The translations under genes were made by a program, and so were the position numbers. Shown piece after piece: positions 40,269 through 51,486 of a stretch of DNA of 64,000 nt. Position 1 is the first letter of the stretch. Every line of letters begins with the position of its first letter. The notes beneath the pieces are model-generated. The model was given only the letters and a program-made list of their open reading frames with translations. It had not been told where the DNA came from and searched no databases. Source of the DNA: Brettanomyces bruxellensis. Taxonomy: Eukaryota; Ascomycota; Pichiomycetes; Pichiales; Pichiaceae. The DNA lies in the NCBI RefSeq assembly GCF_011074885.1, contig NC_054689.1, forward strand, positions 2,872,443 through 2,936,442, read 5' to 3'.

Positions 40269-41787
40269 ATACTCCGAGGCATTCGAGATTTTATCTTAAT
40301 TGATAATGGCGCTGCCATTAGTCTCACAGGTCATAGGGAATGGCTACATGATTACATGCCTTTCCGCAAGGACGATAAAGTTTTCTCTGTTGGTTATGAC
40401 GATAGTCAAAAGAAATTGGAAGGTTCCGGTAGGATAATCTTTAATTACATGGGAAATGTTCTTACACTCTACCTACACTATTATGAGGGTGCTCCTACTA
40501 TCTTTTCAGAAGACGATATCAACCGTTGCCCTGAATGCCGAATTCAGACCTACTTTCACGATTTTGGTACCAAATCTCAGACTTATTCAAAGGTTCTCAA
40601 TGTTGGAGATGAATGTATTCAGTTAGTTCAAGTTAACAAGCTATGGTATATACCAGGTGATTTTAATCAGTTTATGATTGGTGGAGGACAATTGCATATA
40701 AACAACTTACATCTTAAATTGGCTCATGCTAACCCTAGGCTAATCAAAAAGTCTATTAATCATGGGACGATTACTGCTTCGAAGAAGGAAATAAAGGAAC
40801 TTGATGAATTGCTCAGCAAAGGTTGTGTTGATTGTATGGAAGCGAAGGCAAGACGAGCAAATGCTATAGAGGGTTCAAGAGACTATTACCTGCGTCCTAT
40901 TCCTTTTGATGTTGTTTATTCCGATGTTTGCATTGTCAAGACGCACACGAGTGTTGGCGAAATGGGTTGCTTTGTTACTTTTAAGGACCAATATACTAAG
41001 TATACAACGGTTTTTATGATGAAACACAAGAGTGATGTTGCTCGTGCAGTTGATAAATACGTTCGATGGGTATCAAACCAATTTAGCAAGGAAGGATACA
41101 GAGTGCATAAAATCTTCTCAGATAAAGGTACTGAATACTTAAATGCTGAATTGAAAACCATATTAGAACGTGAAGGTATTGAACTTCATACTACCTCCGG
41201 TTATACATCTGCGTCTAATGGTGTTNCTGAACGCTTGAACTTAACGATTATGAATGATGCGCGTGCCATGTTGCATTCTGGTAAAGTTTCTCACAATTTT
41301 TGGAAGGAAGCTGTGCTATATTCAGTATTTGTCAGGAACAATCTCGTGAATGATAATATTGGAACCAGTCCGTCACTTAAACTCAAGTTTATGTCTCCCA
41401 AAACTAAGGATTTGCATATCTTTGGTGAACTTTGTGAGGTTACTTACCCTCCGAAATACACACCTAAGCTTGGGGAAAGGGCTGTTCAGGGCATATATCT
41501 TGGATGGAGCAATGAAACCTTTGGTTGCCAAGTCTTCATCCCGAATACGCCAGGAGACACACGTTACGGTACATTTACGGATACACGCCATGTTCAATTT
41601 ATGAACCCGTCTGTACTTTATACAGACTATTTTCTTACACCTCAATCACGCGTGGATGATTCATTGCAGTCACTTTATGATCCAAGAATTGAGATTTTTG
41701 CCGATCTATCTGCTGATGATGCATCAAGTGATATTTCTTCTGAGGTGCCGAGTATTGTTGGATTATCTGAAGGTCAGAATGCGTCAT
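40269..41787 (+). CDS. Element A pol, protease and integrase part (disrupted)
   Basis: This frame carries a protease-like motif FILIDNGAAISL at 40290-40325, where the usual D-S/T-G is D-N-G, and then integrase. A His/Cys zinc-binding region (HLKLAHANPRLIK...CVDCMEAK) is followed by the catalytic core: Asp in YSDVC (about 40922), Asp in FSDKG (about 41119) and Glu in the VxERLN motif (about 41229), with 35 residues between the last two. The base just before the Glu codon region is an N (41226). The first ATG is 40356. The frame is cut at 41787 by insertion of element B; the codons that follow to 41981 belong to the LTR of B. Confidence 0.85.
41783..41787 (+). repeat. Target site duplication of element B, left copy (GTCAT)
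   Basis: GTCAT directly precedes the 5' LTR of B and is repeated directly after its 3' LTR at 48588-48592. Confidence 0.97.
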
Positions 41788-42881
41788 TGTTGAAGTTGAA
41801 GATATGTGATCAGCTAAGTATGCTTGTAAAGGTATATAATAACAAGAACGAATATTGTTCTGAAATAAAAATACCTGATACAACAAAAGTATACTTAGTT
41901 GTAAACATAAGCTTGGAAGTAAAATTTACAGTAGAGCAGAACGATGAGACCGCGATAGTTTTGACGGCGAGGAAAAACTGAGCAGAAACTTGATTTTCTG
42001 AATTGGTCGATAGACGCGTCGATATTGGTCGAAGCGTTGGGGAAATCGATGAGAGAAAATCGTGCTGGCTTTATCCGGCATGGTTTGATCTTTGAAGAAA
42101 ATCGAGCAAGCTAACTTATGAGAATTAGGTTGCTAGTTCGATTAAGGGAGCTTGTTACAGTGATCAATTTGGTTTGATCAGCCAGCGCAAGTTGGTTGAT
42201 AAAATTGACAAATGAGTTTCTACGCATTTGGCTTTGGCCGGCATGGTCAAGTCAACGAACGGTGGATCTTGCATCTGACGGCTTTATTCGGCAATGTCAG
42301 GTTAACTATGGGTTCCCGGAGCTGAGGTCGAACTGAGCGCAGTGCTCGGGAAGTTCCGACGGGATCCTAAGACTCGGCTGGGAAACGGGAATAGTTACCC
42401 CACTTGGCGTAGGTATTACGGGATCAATTATTGACGAATAAAAGATCATTGATCATTGTTGCTGCAGCAAGTTTCAGAATGTGCAGAATCACCTGATTCG
42501 GAGGCATTGTTCGTCTGGGAAAACAAAGGAAAATGGTGGCTGCATTTTCTGGTCTGGGAATCGTTGTGCAGGAAATTTACTGTAGTCAGGACAGATATAT
42601 ATAGTAGTGTCTCTGCCCTGAGTGTCTTATGACTGATACTTCGCTTTGAAATATGGATGGACAACGAATTAACGAGTTTCTAACGAGTTAACGAATTAAC
42701 AAGAAAATTAACTGTTTCTACAAGAATTGTTGATTTTTGTTAGTGATCTTACAAGACTATATTTGATACAAAGCACTTAAGTATTGACAAGCTTAAGTTA
42801 TCTGAGGACACGTTATATAATAGTATATAGCACAGGTAACACGACTCAATAAAGGAAAATTTGAGGAGGGCAAATTTATCA
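41788..42881 (+). repeat. Element B 5' LTR (1094 bp)
   Basis: Starts TGTTGAAGTTGAAG and ends GGGCAAATTTATCA. It is near-identical to 47494-48587 and to the inverted solo LTR 57366-58459. TATATATAGTAG (about 42596) and an AATAAAGG (about 42849) are candidate promoter and polyadenylation signals. Confidence 0.96.
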
Positions 42882-43018
42882 GATTTCCAATCTTTCCACT
42901 TGTCGATAAATTTTTTGTTGAACTGATTTTTTGAGAAAAAAAAAAAAAAAAAAAAAAATTTATCCTTATTTTTTTTTTACTACCTTACACCTAAAATTGT
43001 TATCTATTTTATCAAATT

Positions 43019-46000
43019 ATGTCTTCGTCTACTAGAAATGAAACTAGCGCCAGAACTGCTGGCTCTGATGTTGAAGTTGTTGGTGAAATTGAAAAGGAAC
43101 CTAGAGATTATGCCAAAATCTTAAGGAGGATCAATGCTTCTCTTACTGGAAAGGGTATAAAGAACTTATTTGTTACTGGAGCTCACAACGCAAAGAAGGT
43201 TAATTCCATCATGTTCTTAAGGTTTGTCAAGGACTGGATTATTGGGGTTTTACGCAAGGATTCTCATGACACCATTGACTTTGATGACGTCAAGATGATG
43301 TTGGACTTGGACGTGACCTTGGATAGAAGGACTGAAAGAGGCCTATTCTGGGATATCATTGACACTGCCTTGAGGGAACAGTTTTCTCCAGATTTGGTAC
43401 CGCAATTGAATGAATCAGATGGATTGGATCTTCTTACTATGTTGAATCAATTGTACCAGTCGATTGTGGAGTCTCCCCTTGTGATTCAATACTGGGAAGA
43501 GGATTTAGCAAGGTGTAATTGTACACCTGGATCCTCTGTGACACTTGTGGAAACTTATCGGGAAGCTTGCGATGGTTATTTTTATAATTCAACTTTTAGT
43601 CTTTGCTGGATGATGTATAGAGGCCATAAAGAGTTGTTCCCAAAAGTGTTAAATGTTTATGAGTATGGTACTCAATGCAGGACTAAGCCTTGGTACGAAA
43701 ACCTTGATTTGATGAAGTTAACTTGGGAGAAAGTTTTGCGGAGCAATGCATCTGTTGTTGAGTCAGTGAACAGTTTGAGTTTGAGATCCGACCGGAAGAG
43801 AGAGAGGCATGATGATCAGAGAAACAAGGCTGCTGGAGGTGATCATTCGAAGAAGAAGAGGAAGAAAAACCTTCAGAAGTTGAAATGTTTTGGGTGTGGA
43901 CAGCGTGGTCATCTCAAGCATGATTGCCCTAACAAGCAGAAGGGTGGTCAGAAGAAGGGCAATGGTGGTAAAGATGAGGGAGACAGTCAGCATAATTACT
44001 GTTTCACTGTGGAAACTGTTGCTCATGTCGAAAATGTTGAGAGGAATGGTGACACTGAACATTTAAATGTGGAAGATGCTGATTTCATTTTGGATAGTGG
44101 TGCTACTTGTCATGTTGTGAAGGACGCCTCGTTATTGCGGAAGACTAGGAAGGCTAATGTCAAAATGAATTCTGTTTCGGGTGCCAAGAATATGGAAACT
44201 TGGATTGGCACTGTTGATTATGGATCGTTGACGCTTACTGATGTATATTTAGTCCCCGATAGTCAGCACAACATTATTTCGGAGATCGTGATGCTTGATC
44301 ACGGGTATGACGTCAAGAAAACCAGGGATTTGGCAGTTGTTGTTAAGGATGGTCATGAGATTCTGACTGCGCATAGAGGTTCTTCGGGACTCTTCTTGGT
44401 TGATGAACCGGCGCATGCCACGGTGTTGGTTGTCGAAGCCTTGACGGATGAACTATTGCAGATGCATCGGAATTTTGGTCACGTGTCGGCAAATCAGATG
44501 TACACATTATGCCGGGAAAAACTGGGAAGAAAGGCGTCTAAGGATATGATTAGGAAAGCGTTGGCTGGCTGCGAGACTTGTTCTAAGGAAGTGAAGTTGG
44601 CACATGGTAAAAGTCACGTGAGTACTGCACGGAAGCCGGGCGAACTCATTTGTACGGATGTAATAGGCCCCGTTTTCGGTAAATACGGACTTTTGATGAC
44701 GGATAAGTTTTCCTCTTTTATGATTGGTTATGTCCTCGACAGCCGTGCTGAGGTTTCTTCAAAGACAATCGATGGTCTTCGGACTTTTATTAATCTTTTG
44801 AAGTTAGAGAACCGGTCACCCGTCTATCTTAGGTCGGATAATGAGTTTAGGACGAGGGAACTTGAGAGTTTCTTACGTTCGCAGGGTATTATTGCTGAAT
44901 TCTCGTCTCCACACAGTTCCTACCAAAATGGGAAGGCGGAAAAATCGAACCGTGAAATTGAGGAACGTATCAGGAAGCTGTTGCAGAGTTCTGGGGTGCC
45001 TAAGTCACTCTGGCCTTATGCTTTTTCCCACAGCATCTTTCTCAATAATATGGTACCGAGAAATCATAATACAAGAAACCCTGTCAGTCTTTTGAAGAAT
45101 GCTTCTATTGAAATTCCCTCTAAATTGTTACCTTTTGGATCGGAGATTTATCTCTACAATTATGACCGAGTCCAGAAGTTGTTCAAGGAAAATCATAGGT
45201 GTGTTTTTCTAGGCTACGGCGGAAATGGAGTTGTTCCTACGGTTTCGCAAGTTGTTGCTTACCGTCTTGATACCAAGAAGGTCATTAGGTCATCGGCTTT
45301 CAAGGCTTCTGCTGAGAAATATCCATTTTTGCAGATGAAGTCTTCAGGGAACATTGGATCAGTGCCTACTGGAGTTGGTGTTGGTTTAATTTCTGGAAGT
45401 GGATCCTTGCCAGTTGTTTTTGGCTCAGGAAACGATGGTCCGGTATCGGAGAACAAGGAACTCAAGCGTGGTGTGGATAGTTCAGGTAATGGAGTTGCGA
45501 ATACTAGCAATGGAGATGCCAATTCTTCGGTTTCTGACGTCTCTCCATCAGTGAAGGATGCTTTTGATGATGGGAGTCGCTCTTCTGTTGTTGATAGTCA
45601 AGGTGGATCACCTGAAGTTAATGCTGGTAAGAAGAATTCTGTTGTTGATAAACCTGTTGGTCCAAAGCCGCCTCACATGGCAACACCCGCTGACTTTCCC
45701 CCGGACACGATGCAAGATATTATTTTTCATCGGTCAGCTCAGATGTCTGCGTCAAAGAGGAAGATGATTCATGATTATGTGAAGAAGAAACGCAAGAGAC
45801 TAGAGTTTAAGTATCTTCAAGATGACGGTCGATCTCGTGAGGTGAATATCGTTGTTGTGGAAGGTAAGTATGCGATTCCAAACACTTTTAAGCAGGCTAT
45901 GAATACTCCAGAGCGTGATCAGTGGCGTGCTGCCATTGAAGCCGAATTAGCTTCGTTTAAGTCTAGGAGTGCGTACAATGAAGTACTTCGGATCAAGGTT

Positions 46001-47482
46001 CCGAGGTCAGCTAATGTGATTACTGGGCGTTGGGTTTTTCAGGTTAAGAAGGAGCCGGATGGTTCAGAGAGATTTAAGGCTAGATTAGTGGTGCACGGAT
46101 ACAGCCAAATTTCGGGCAAAGACTACATCGAAACCTATGCTCCTGTGATGAAGCTTGATAGCTTTAGAATGGCTCTTGCCCTTGCTGCTGAGCGAGGCTG
46201 GAAAATTCGTCAGTTAGATGCCAAGAATGCGTTCCTCTATGGCAAGTTAGACCACACGGTATACCTCTGTCCTCCCGATGGCGTGCCTGTTCGTGAAGGT
46301 TATGTTTGGGAGCTCAAACGTGGAGTCTACGGTTTAAAACAAGCGCCTAGGATCTGGTATGAAACCATTAGCGAGGTTTTGGAGAAGGGAGGCTTTAAGC
46401 ATGCAGTTAAGGAGAGATGTTTATTTTACAAGAAAAACTGTATCATGGTCATCTATGTGGACGATATTATTATAATCGGTGCTAAAAAGTCAGACCTAGA
46501 CCAGGCCACAAGTGTTTTATCACATTCTTTTCACATGAAGAATCTGAAAGAGCCAAAGATATTTTTGGGCATGACTCTAGAGTGCAAGAGTGGCCGCATT
46601 AAACTTTCGGCGAAGGACACTATAGAGAGGATTTTGGGAAATTTGGATATTGATCTACCCAGAAAACCTCTTGGAACACCCATTCCCCTCTCTTATGATT
46701 TGATAGGAGAGGATACTCCGTTGTTAGACAGTACCAGGCACAGTGAGTATCGATCTGTCGTGGGTATGTTGCTATACATCAGCAATACTGTTCGATTTGA
46801 TATTGCTTACCATGTTTCTGTTCTTGCGAGCTATGTGAACGCTCCTAGGGAGATTCATTACAAAGCTGCTGAACGTGTGCTTGAGTATCTTGGTCAAACG
46901 AAATCTGCCGGAATTGTTTATCGTAAGCACGGGCGGATGTCATATGATCGTGAAGATTTTCAGTTTATAGATGCGACTGGCGATGCTACCATAAAAGTGT
47001 ATCCACCAGAAACTGAATATGTGGTCACTGGATATACGGATGCTGATTGGGGAAAGGCTGGTGATGGAAAGTCACAGTCTGGAGGACTTATTGCACTAAG
47101 AGGCAACTTGATCTCTTGGTTATCACGGAAACAATCTGTGGTGGCGCAGTCGTCTGCAGAGAGTGAATTGATTTCAGCTAATGAGGTAGCCTGTCATCTT
47201 TGTTTTTTCTCGGAGTTGCTTAATGAAATGAAACGTCCGGTTGAGTATGCAAATTTGTGCGCTGACAATCGTTCTGCGTTGACTTTGAGTAATCATTCGG
47301 GAATGAATAACAAAACGCGCCACATCAAGTTGAGGTATTTTCATATTCAGGATTTGGTGGCTAAGAAGGAGCTAAGGCTATGGTACATCAGTGGTGAAGT
47401 TAATCCTGCGGACATTATGACTAAGAGATTGGCTCCAAAGAAGTTTCGTTCTATGACTGCAAAATTATTGGAACTTAACTGA
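43019..47482 (+). CDS. Element B Gag-Pol polyprotein
   Basis: A single 1487-residue frame holds the whole copia order: Gag (1-285), zinc knuckle CFGCGQRGHLKHDC from residue 290, protease with Asp359-Ser-Gly in LDSGAT, integrase with His/Cys finger (HRNFGH...CETC, about 480-525) and core residues Asp547, Asp607 and Glu641, a low-complexity Ser/Gly/Asn linker (about 770-880), reverse transcriptase with YVDD at 1146-1149, and RNase H (SGGLIALRGNLISWLSRKQ to the end). There is no stop or frameshift between gag and pol, unlike Ty1. The excess of Gag over Pol must therefore come from another mechanism, as in other single-frame copia elements. The leader has a run of about 24 A at 42937-42958. Confidence 0.95.
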   Translation: MSSSTRNETSARTAGSDVEVVGEIEKEPRDYAKILRRINASLTGKGIKNLFVTGAHNAKKVNSIMFLRFVKDWIIGVLRKDSHDTIDFDDVKMMLDLDVTLDRRTERGLFWDIIDTALREQFSPDLVPQLNESDGLDLLTMLNQLYQSIVESPLVIQYWEEDLARCNCTPGSSVTLVETYREACDGYFYNSTFSLCWMMYRGHKELFPKVLNVYEYGTQCRTKPWYENLDLMKLTWEKVLRSNASVVESVNSLSLRSDRKRERHDDQRNKAAGGDHSKKKRKKNLQKLKCFGCGQRGHLKHDCPNKQKGGQKKGNGGKDEGDSQHNYCFTVETVAHVENVERNGDTEHLNVEDADFILDSGATCHVVKDASLLRKTRKANVKMNSVSGAKNMETWIGTVDYGSLTLTDVYLVPDSQHNIISEIVMLDHGYDVKKTRDLAVVVKDGHEILTAHRGSSGLFLVDEPAHATVLVVEALTDELLQMHRNFGHVSANQMYTLCREKLGRKASKDMIRKALAGCETCSKEVKLAHGKSHVSTARKPGELICTDVIGPVFGKYGLLMTDKFSSFMIGYVLDSRAEVSSKTIDGLRTFINLLKLENRSPVYLRSDNEFRTRELESFLRSQGIIAEFSSPHSSYQNGKAEKSNREIEERIRKLLQSSGVPKSLWPYAFSHSIFLNNMVPRNHNTRNPVSLLKNASIEIPSKLLPFGSEIYLYNYDRVQKLFKENHRCVFLGYGGNGVVPTVSQVVAYRLDTKKVIRSSAFKASAEKYPFLQMKSSGNIGSVPTGVGVGLISGSGSLPVVFGSGNDGPVSENKELKRGVDSSGNGVANTSNGDANSSVSDVSPSVKDAFDDGSRSSVVDSQGGSPEVNAGKKNSVVDKPVGPKPPHMATPADFPPDTMQDIIFHRSAQMSASKRKMIHDYVKKKRKRLEFKYLQDDGRSREVNIVVVEGKYAIPNTFKQAMNTPERDQWRAAIEAELASFKSRSAYNEVLRIKVPRSANVITGRWVFQVKKEPDGSERFKARLVVHGYSQISGKDYIETYAPVMKLDSFRMALALAAERGWKIRQLDAKNAFLYGKLDHTVYLCPPDGVPVREGYVWELKRGVYGLKQAPRIWYETISEVLEKGGFKHAVKERCLFYKKNCIMVIYVDDIIIIGAKKSDLDQATSVLSHSFHMKNLKEPKIFLGMTLECKSGRIKLSAKDTIERILGNLDIDLPRKPLGTPIPLSYDLIGEDTPLLDSTRHSEYRSVVGMLLYISNTVRFDIAYHVSVLASYVNAPREIHYKAAERVLEYLGQTKSAGIVYRKHGRMSYDREDFQFIDATGDATIKVYPPETEYVVTGYTDADWGKAGDGKSQSGGLIALRGNLISWLSRKQSVVAQSSAESELISANEVACHLCFFSELLNEMKRPVEYANLCADNRSALTLSNHSGMNNKTRHIKLRYFHIQDLVAKKELRLWYISGEVNPADIMTKRLAPKKFRSMTAKLLELN

Positions 47483-47484
47483 TC

Positions 47485-47493
47485 AAGAAGGAG
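47485..47493 (+). other. Polypurine tract of element B
   Basis: AAGAAGGAG lies directly before the 3' LTR, the position used to prime plus-strand synthesis. It starts just after the gag-pol stop codon. Confidence 0.8.
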
Positions 47494-48587
47494 TGTTGAA
47501 GTTGAAGATATGTGATCAGCTAAGTATGCTTGTAAAGGTATATAATAACAAGAACGAATATTGTTCTGAAATAAAAATACCTGATACAACAAAAGTATAC
47601 TTAGTTGTAAACATAAGCTTGGAAGTAAAATTTACAGTAGAGCAGAACGATGAGACCGCGATAGTTTTGACGGCGAGGAAAAACTGAGCAGAAACTTGAT
47701 TTTCTGAATTGGTCGATAGACGCGTCGATATTGGTCGAAGCGTTGGGGAAATCGATGAGAGAAAATCGTGCTGGCTTTATCCGGCATGGTTTGATCTTTG
47801 AAGAAAATCGAGCAAGCTAACTTATGAGAATTAGGTTGCTAGTTCGATTAAGGGAGCTTGTTACAGTGATCAATTTGGTTTGATCAGCCAGCGCAAGTTG
47901 GTTGATAAAATTGACAAATGAGTTTCTACGCATTTGGCTTTGGCCGGCATGGTCAAGTCAACGAACGGTGGATCTTGCATCTGACGGCTTTATTCGGCAA
48001 TGTCAGGTTAACTATGGGTTCCCGGAGCTGAGGTCGAACTGAGCGCAGTGCTCGGGAAGTTCCGACGGGATCCTAAGACTCGGCTGGGAAACGGGAATAG
48101 TTACCCCACTTGGCGTAGGTATTACGGGATCAATTATTGACGAATAAAAGATCATTGATCATTGTTGCTGCAGCAAGTTTCAGAATGTGCAGAATCACCT
48201 GATTCGGAGGCATTGTTCGTCTGGGAAAACAAAGGAAAATGGTGGCTGCATTTTCTGGTCTGGGAATCGTTGTGCAGGAAATTTACTGTAGTCAGGACAG
48301 ATATATATAGTAGTGTCTCTGCCCTGAGTGTCTTATGACTGATACTTCACTTTGAAATATGGATGGACAACGAATTAACGAGTTTCTAACGAGTTAACGA
48401 ATTAACAAGAAAATTAACTGTTTCTACAAGAATTGTTGATTTTTGTTAGTGATCTTACAAGACTATATTTGATACAAAGCACTTAAGTATTGACAAGCTT
48501 AAGTTATCTGAGGACACGTTATATAATAGTATATAGCACAGGTAACACGACTCAATAAAGGAAAATTTGAGGAGGGCAAATTTATCA
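47494..48587 (+). repeat. Element B 3' LTR (1094 bp)
   Basis: Same length as the 5' LTR, and differs by one base noticed (A at 48349 against G). Followed directly by the GTCAT duplication. Confidence 0.96.
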
Positions 48588-48592
48588 GTCAT
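48588..48592 (+). repeat. Target site duplication of element B, right copy (GTCAT)
   Basis: Matches 41783-41787. Removing B and one copy restores an uninterrupted element A reading frame. Confidence 0.97.
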
Positions 48593-51486
48593 CTATTCCT
48601 GTTGACAGAAAGCTCTACGACGATGCTGCTATGGAGACCGAGCTATCTGAAGATGATGATCATTCGATTGTGACAGAGCCCACATTGCGTGCTGGCAGTC
48701 CAATTGTATCCAGTTCAGACGATGACTACGAAAGTGATTCTGACTGGGTGCCAGATTCAGATGATAATTCAGACATACTGTCTACTACTTCTTCTACGTC
48801 TGAGGACTACTCTGATGATATTGAGAGCGCTGCCGACTTACGTGAAGTCTCAAACTCAGAGGAACCTCAGACTATCCAAGCATCAGACGAGAAGCCTACA
48901 GCGGAAACTACTATGCTTTTCGACTTGGATGCAGGAGATCACTCAACTCCTCAACTGCATTACAGGAAGCCAAACTTTAAGAAGCCTGCCAAGGGTACTA
49001 AACCCAAGAAAGTTTCATCGAAGCCCGCTCCTAATGCGAAGCGTTCACCTATGGTTGGTCATGCTGGTAAGATTAAGGGAGCGAAGCATTCAATGCCCCA
49101 AGCTCCTAAGGAGAACGTTAAAGCTGAGAGATCTACTGCAACTTCTACTGACGACAACCCTGTTGTCGGTGGAAAGGAATCGAACAATCTTGCTACTTCC
49201 AGAGTGACAGTTCCTGAAAATATGGAAGCACTGAGCACGTTAAATCGTCCGTTGCCCGTGGTCGAACCTGAGAAATTTGCAGTTTCTGATTCACCAAGTT
49301 TAAATGCTGGTGAAAAGGATTATCAGAGACTAACTGGACACAATCACACGGAGTCCAAGCATCATACTACGACCAGGCATCTTAACATCCCTTTACAAGC
49401 AGAACATGAAGATGATCGAGCATTACTCAACTCGTCATTGGATGGAGAAGTCAATCATTCTAAGTTACCTCAAGTTACTTCACCTCATGATACTTTGGCG
49501 GACAAATCCGGATCCTCTGGCCATAAGATATCATTTCAAGTGATTCCTGCGACTTCTGCTGGTGAAAAAGTGAAGACCGAGAAGGGTTCAAGCCGTTGGA
49601 ACAAGTCCAAATTCTCTTCCTTAGAGCCTTTTAGGACTGGAACTCGTTTATCAAGAAAACATACTTATGATGATCTTGTGAATGGGGACACCCGTTCCTC
49701 GGTGCCGTTGATTAACAGCACTCCTGGCGAATCTTCTGCTCCTGAGCGTACCTATATGGTTGCTCGGAAGAAGCCACGGATTTTTCAAGTGTTGTTAAGC
49801 GACATTTATCTCGCAGCTAATCCGAAAGGTTACAAACAAGCGATGTGCAGCAAGGACGCTGCAAAATGGAAGGCAGCAATTGATGACGAGTTTCACTCTC
49901 ATCATATACATAACACATGGGATCGCAATCCAATTCTTACAGATGATCCGAAAATTTTGAATTGCTGCGTCTCCACAAGTTGGGTTTTTACCGTTAAATC
50001 TGATGGTCGACGCAAAGCACGTCTCGTTGCTCGCGGTGATCACCAGAAGGAGAATACATATTCAATTACATTTTCTCCAACTCTTCGACCAGAGATCATG
50101 AGAGCGATTTTTGCTCTTATTGCTACTCAGCATTGGTTTATGGCTCAGTTTGATGTCAAAACTGCTTATCTATACAGTCCTATTGATACCGAATTGTACA
50201 TTTATCAGCCTCAAGGGTATTCTACCCACACAAGGCATGCAAAAGTGCCATCCGGCATGAGGGTGGTCTATAAGCTTAACAAAGCTTTATATGGTCTCAA
50301 GCAATCGGGCAATTTGTGGCATAAGGAAATTCAGAAACATTTGGCCAAAATTAATTTTGAAAGTTCCCACCCTTTTCCATCCACCTACATTCATAAGAAT
50401 CGGAATGGAAAAGTCGATTGCGTTGTTGGTTTATTTGTGGATGACATTATTGTTGGCGCTTCGAATAAAGCTATACTGGACAAAGTTTACAAACATATAT
50501 CTGGTAAATATGAGCTTAAAACGATCCAACCTGATAAGAAGACCAATTTACAGAAGTTTTTGGGGATTGATCTCACTGTGGAAAGATTAAAGGATGGTCG
50601 TGTGAAAAATATTAAGCTATGTCAGTCTGCCTATATCGAAGAATTCGTTGAGAAGCTTCACCTTACTTTTGCTAGAAGCTGTGCTACTCCGTTAAGTCCA
50701 AATTTCTACTTCGATACTGCGGGACATCCGTTAGAAGCTACTAAGGAGATGCTTAATAAGGCAGTCAGTGATTTTCGACGCAAAATTGGTTGTTTATTAT
50801 ACGTCGCGGTTATGACAAGGCCTGATATTGCTTATGCTGTTGATTACTTAGCGCGTTTTTCGACGTATCCTCATCGTCTAGTCGTTGATCAGTTGAAACA
50901 TGTTTTAAACTACCTCTATCATAGTCGTTTCAAATCTATCATTTATCAACACACTTCGGAAACTAAAATGGATCATTTGATTTGCTACTCAGATAGTGAC
51001 TATGCTCAAGATCCGATTACAAGGAAGTCCATGAACGGATTTCTCATCATGTTTTCGGATGCACCTCTCTATTGGAAGTGCCAGTATACCCCATTGGTCT
51101 GCAAGTCATCTACTGAGGCGGAACTTCAGGCAATTTACCTACTTTCTAATGAGCTTGAATGGTTTCACCCTCTCATGAAGTTCATGTCCGCTTATCAAGG
51201 CGAAGGAAATTATCCTGAACTTTTAGTGGATAACAAATCCGCTGTTGATACGATAGTTTATGGTAACTTTTCACCAAAATCAAAGCCATACGCTGTCAGG
51301 TTGAAATGTTTAGAAGAACGATTTGAAGAGAAGCGTTTCATTATCAAACACGTTAGTACGAAGGACCAGTTAGCTGATATTCTTACTAAACCTATTACTA
51401 CCAAGGTATTGGGTAAGTTAAGGAGCATGATTATTCAGATGCTACAAATCAAGGGAGCGTGTCGGACATATGAGAATATTACCTAG
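48593..51486 (+). CDS. Element A pol, reverse transcriptase and RNase H part (disrupted)
   Basis: This is the continuation of the frame broken at 41787; the phase is conserved across the insertion. The first in-frame ATG is 48631. An acidic then Lys/Ser-rich linker (about 1-370 from that ATG) leads to copia RT: WVFTVKSDGRRKARLVARGDHQ, FDVKTAYLYSPID, LNKALYGLKQSGNLWHKE, and the catalytic FVDD with Asp604 and Asp605. RNase H follows (SDSDYAQDPITRKSMNGF, KSSTEAELQAIY, VSTKDQLADILTKP). The stop lies 27 bases inside the 3' LTR. The domain sequence resembles the Ty1 group more than element B does. Confidence 0.88.

Larger units (their letters stand above)
41788..48587 (+). mobile_element. Complete Ty1/copia element B (6.8 kb), inserted in element A
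   Basis: B has two 1094-bp LTRs (41788-42881 and 47494-48587), TG...CA ends, a perfect 5-bp target duplication (GTCAT) and one uninterrupted 1487-codon gag-pol. The LTRs differ at only one position I noticed (42649 versus 48349). A purine tract AAGAAGGAG (47485-47493) abuts the 3' LTR. No TGG-type primer-binding site follows the 5' LTR. All parts needed for activity except a recognisable primer site appear intact. Confidence 0.95.

Noticed and set aside
41788..41981. Apparent extension of element A pol beyond 41787
   Set aside because: These codons are the start of the B LTR; the same frame appears at 47493-47687 after the B 3' LTR start and, inverted, at 58266-58457.
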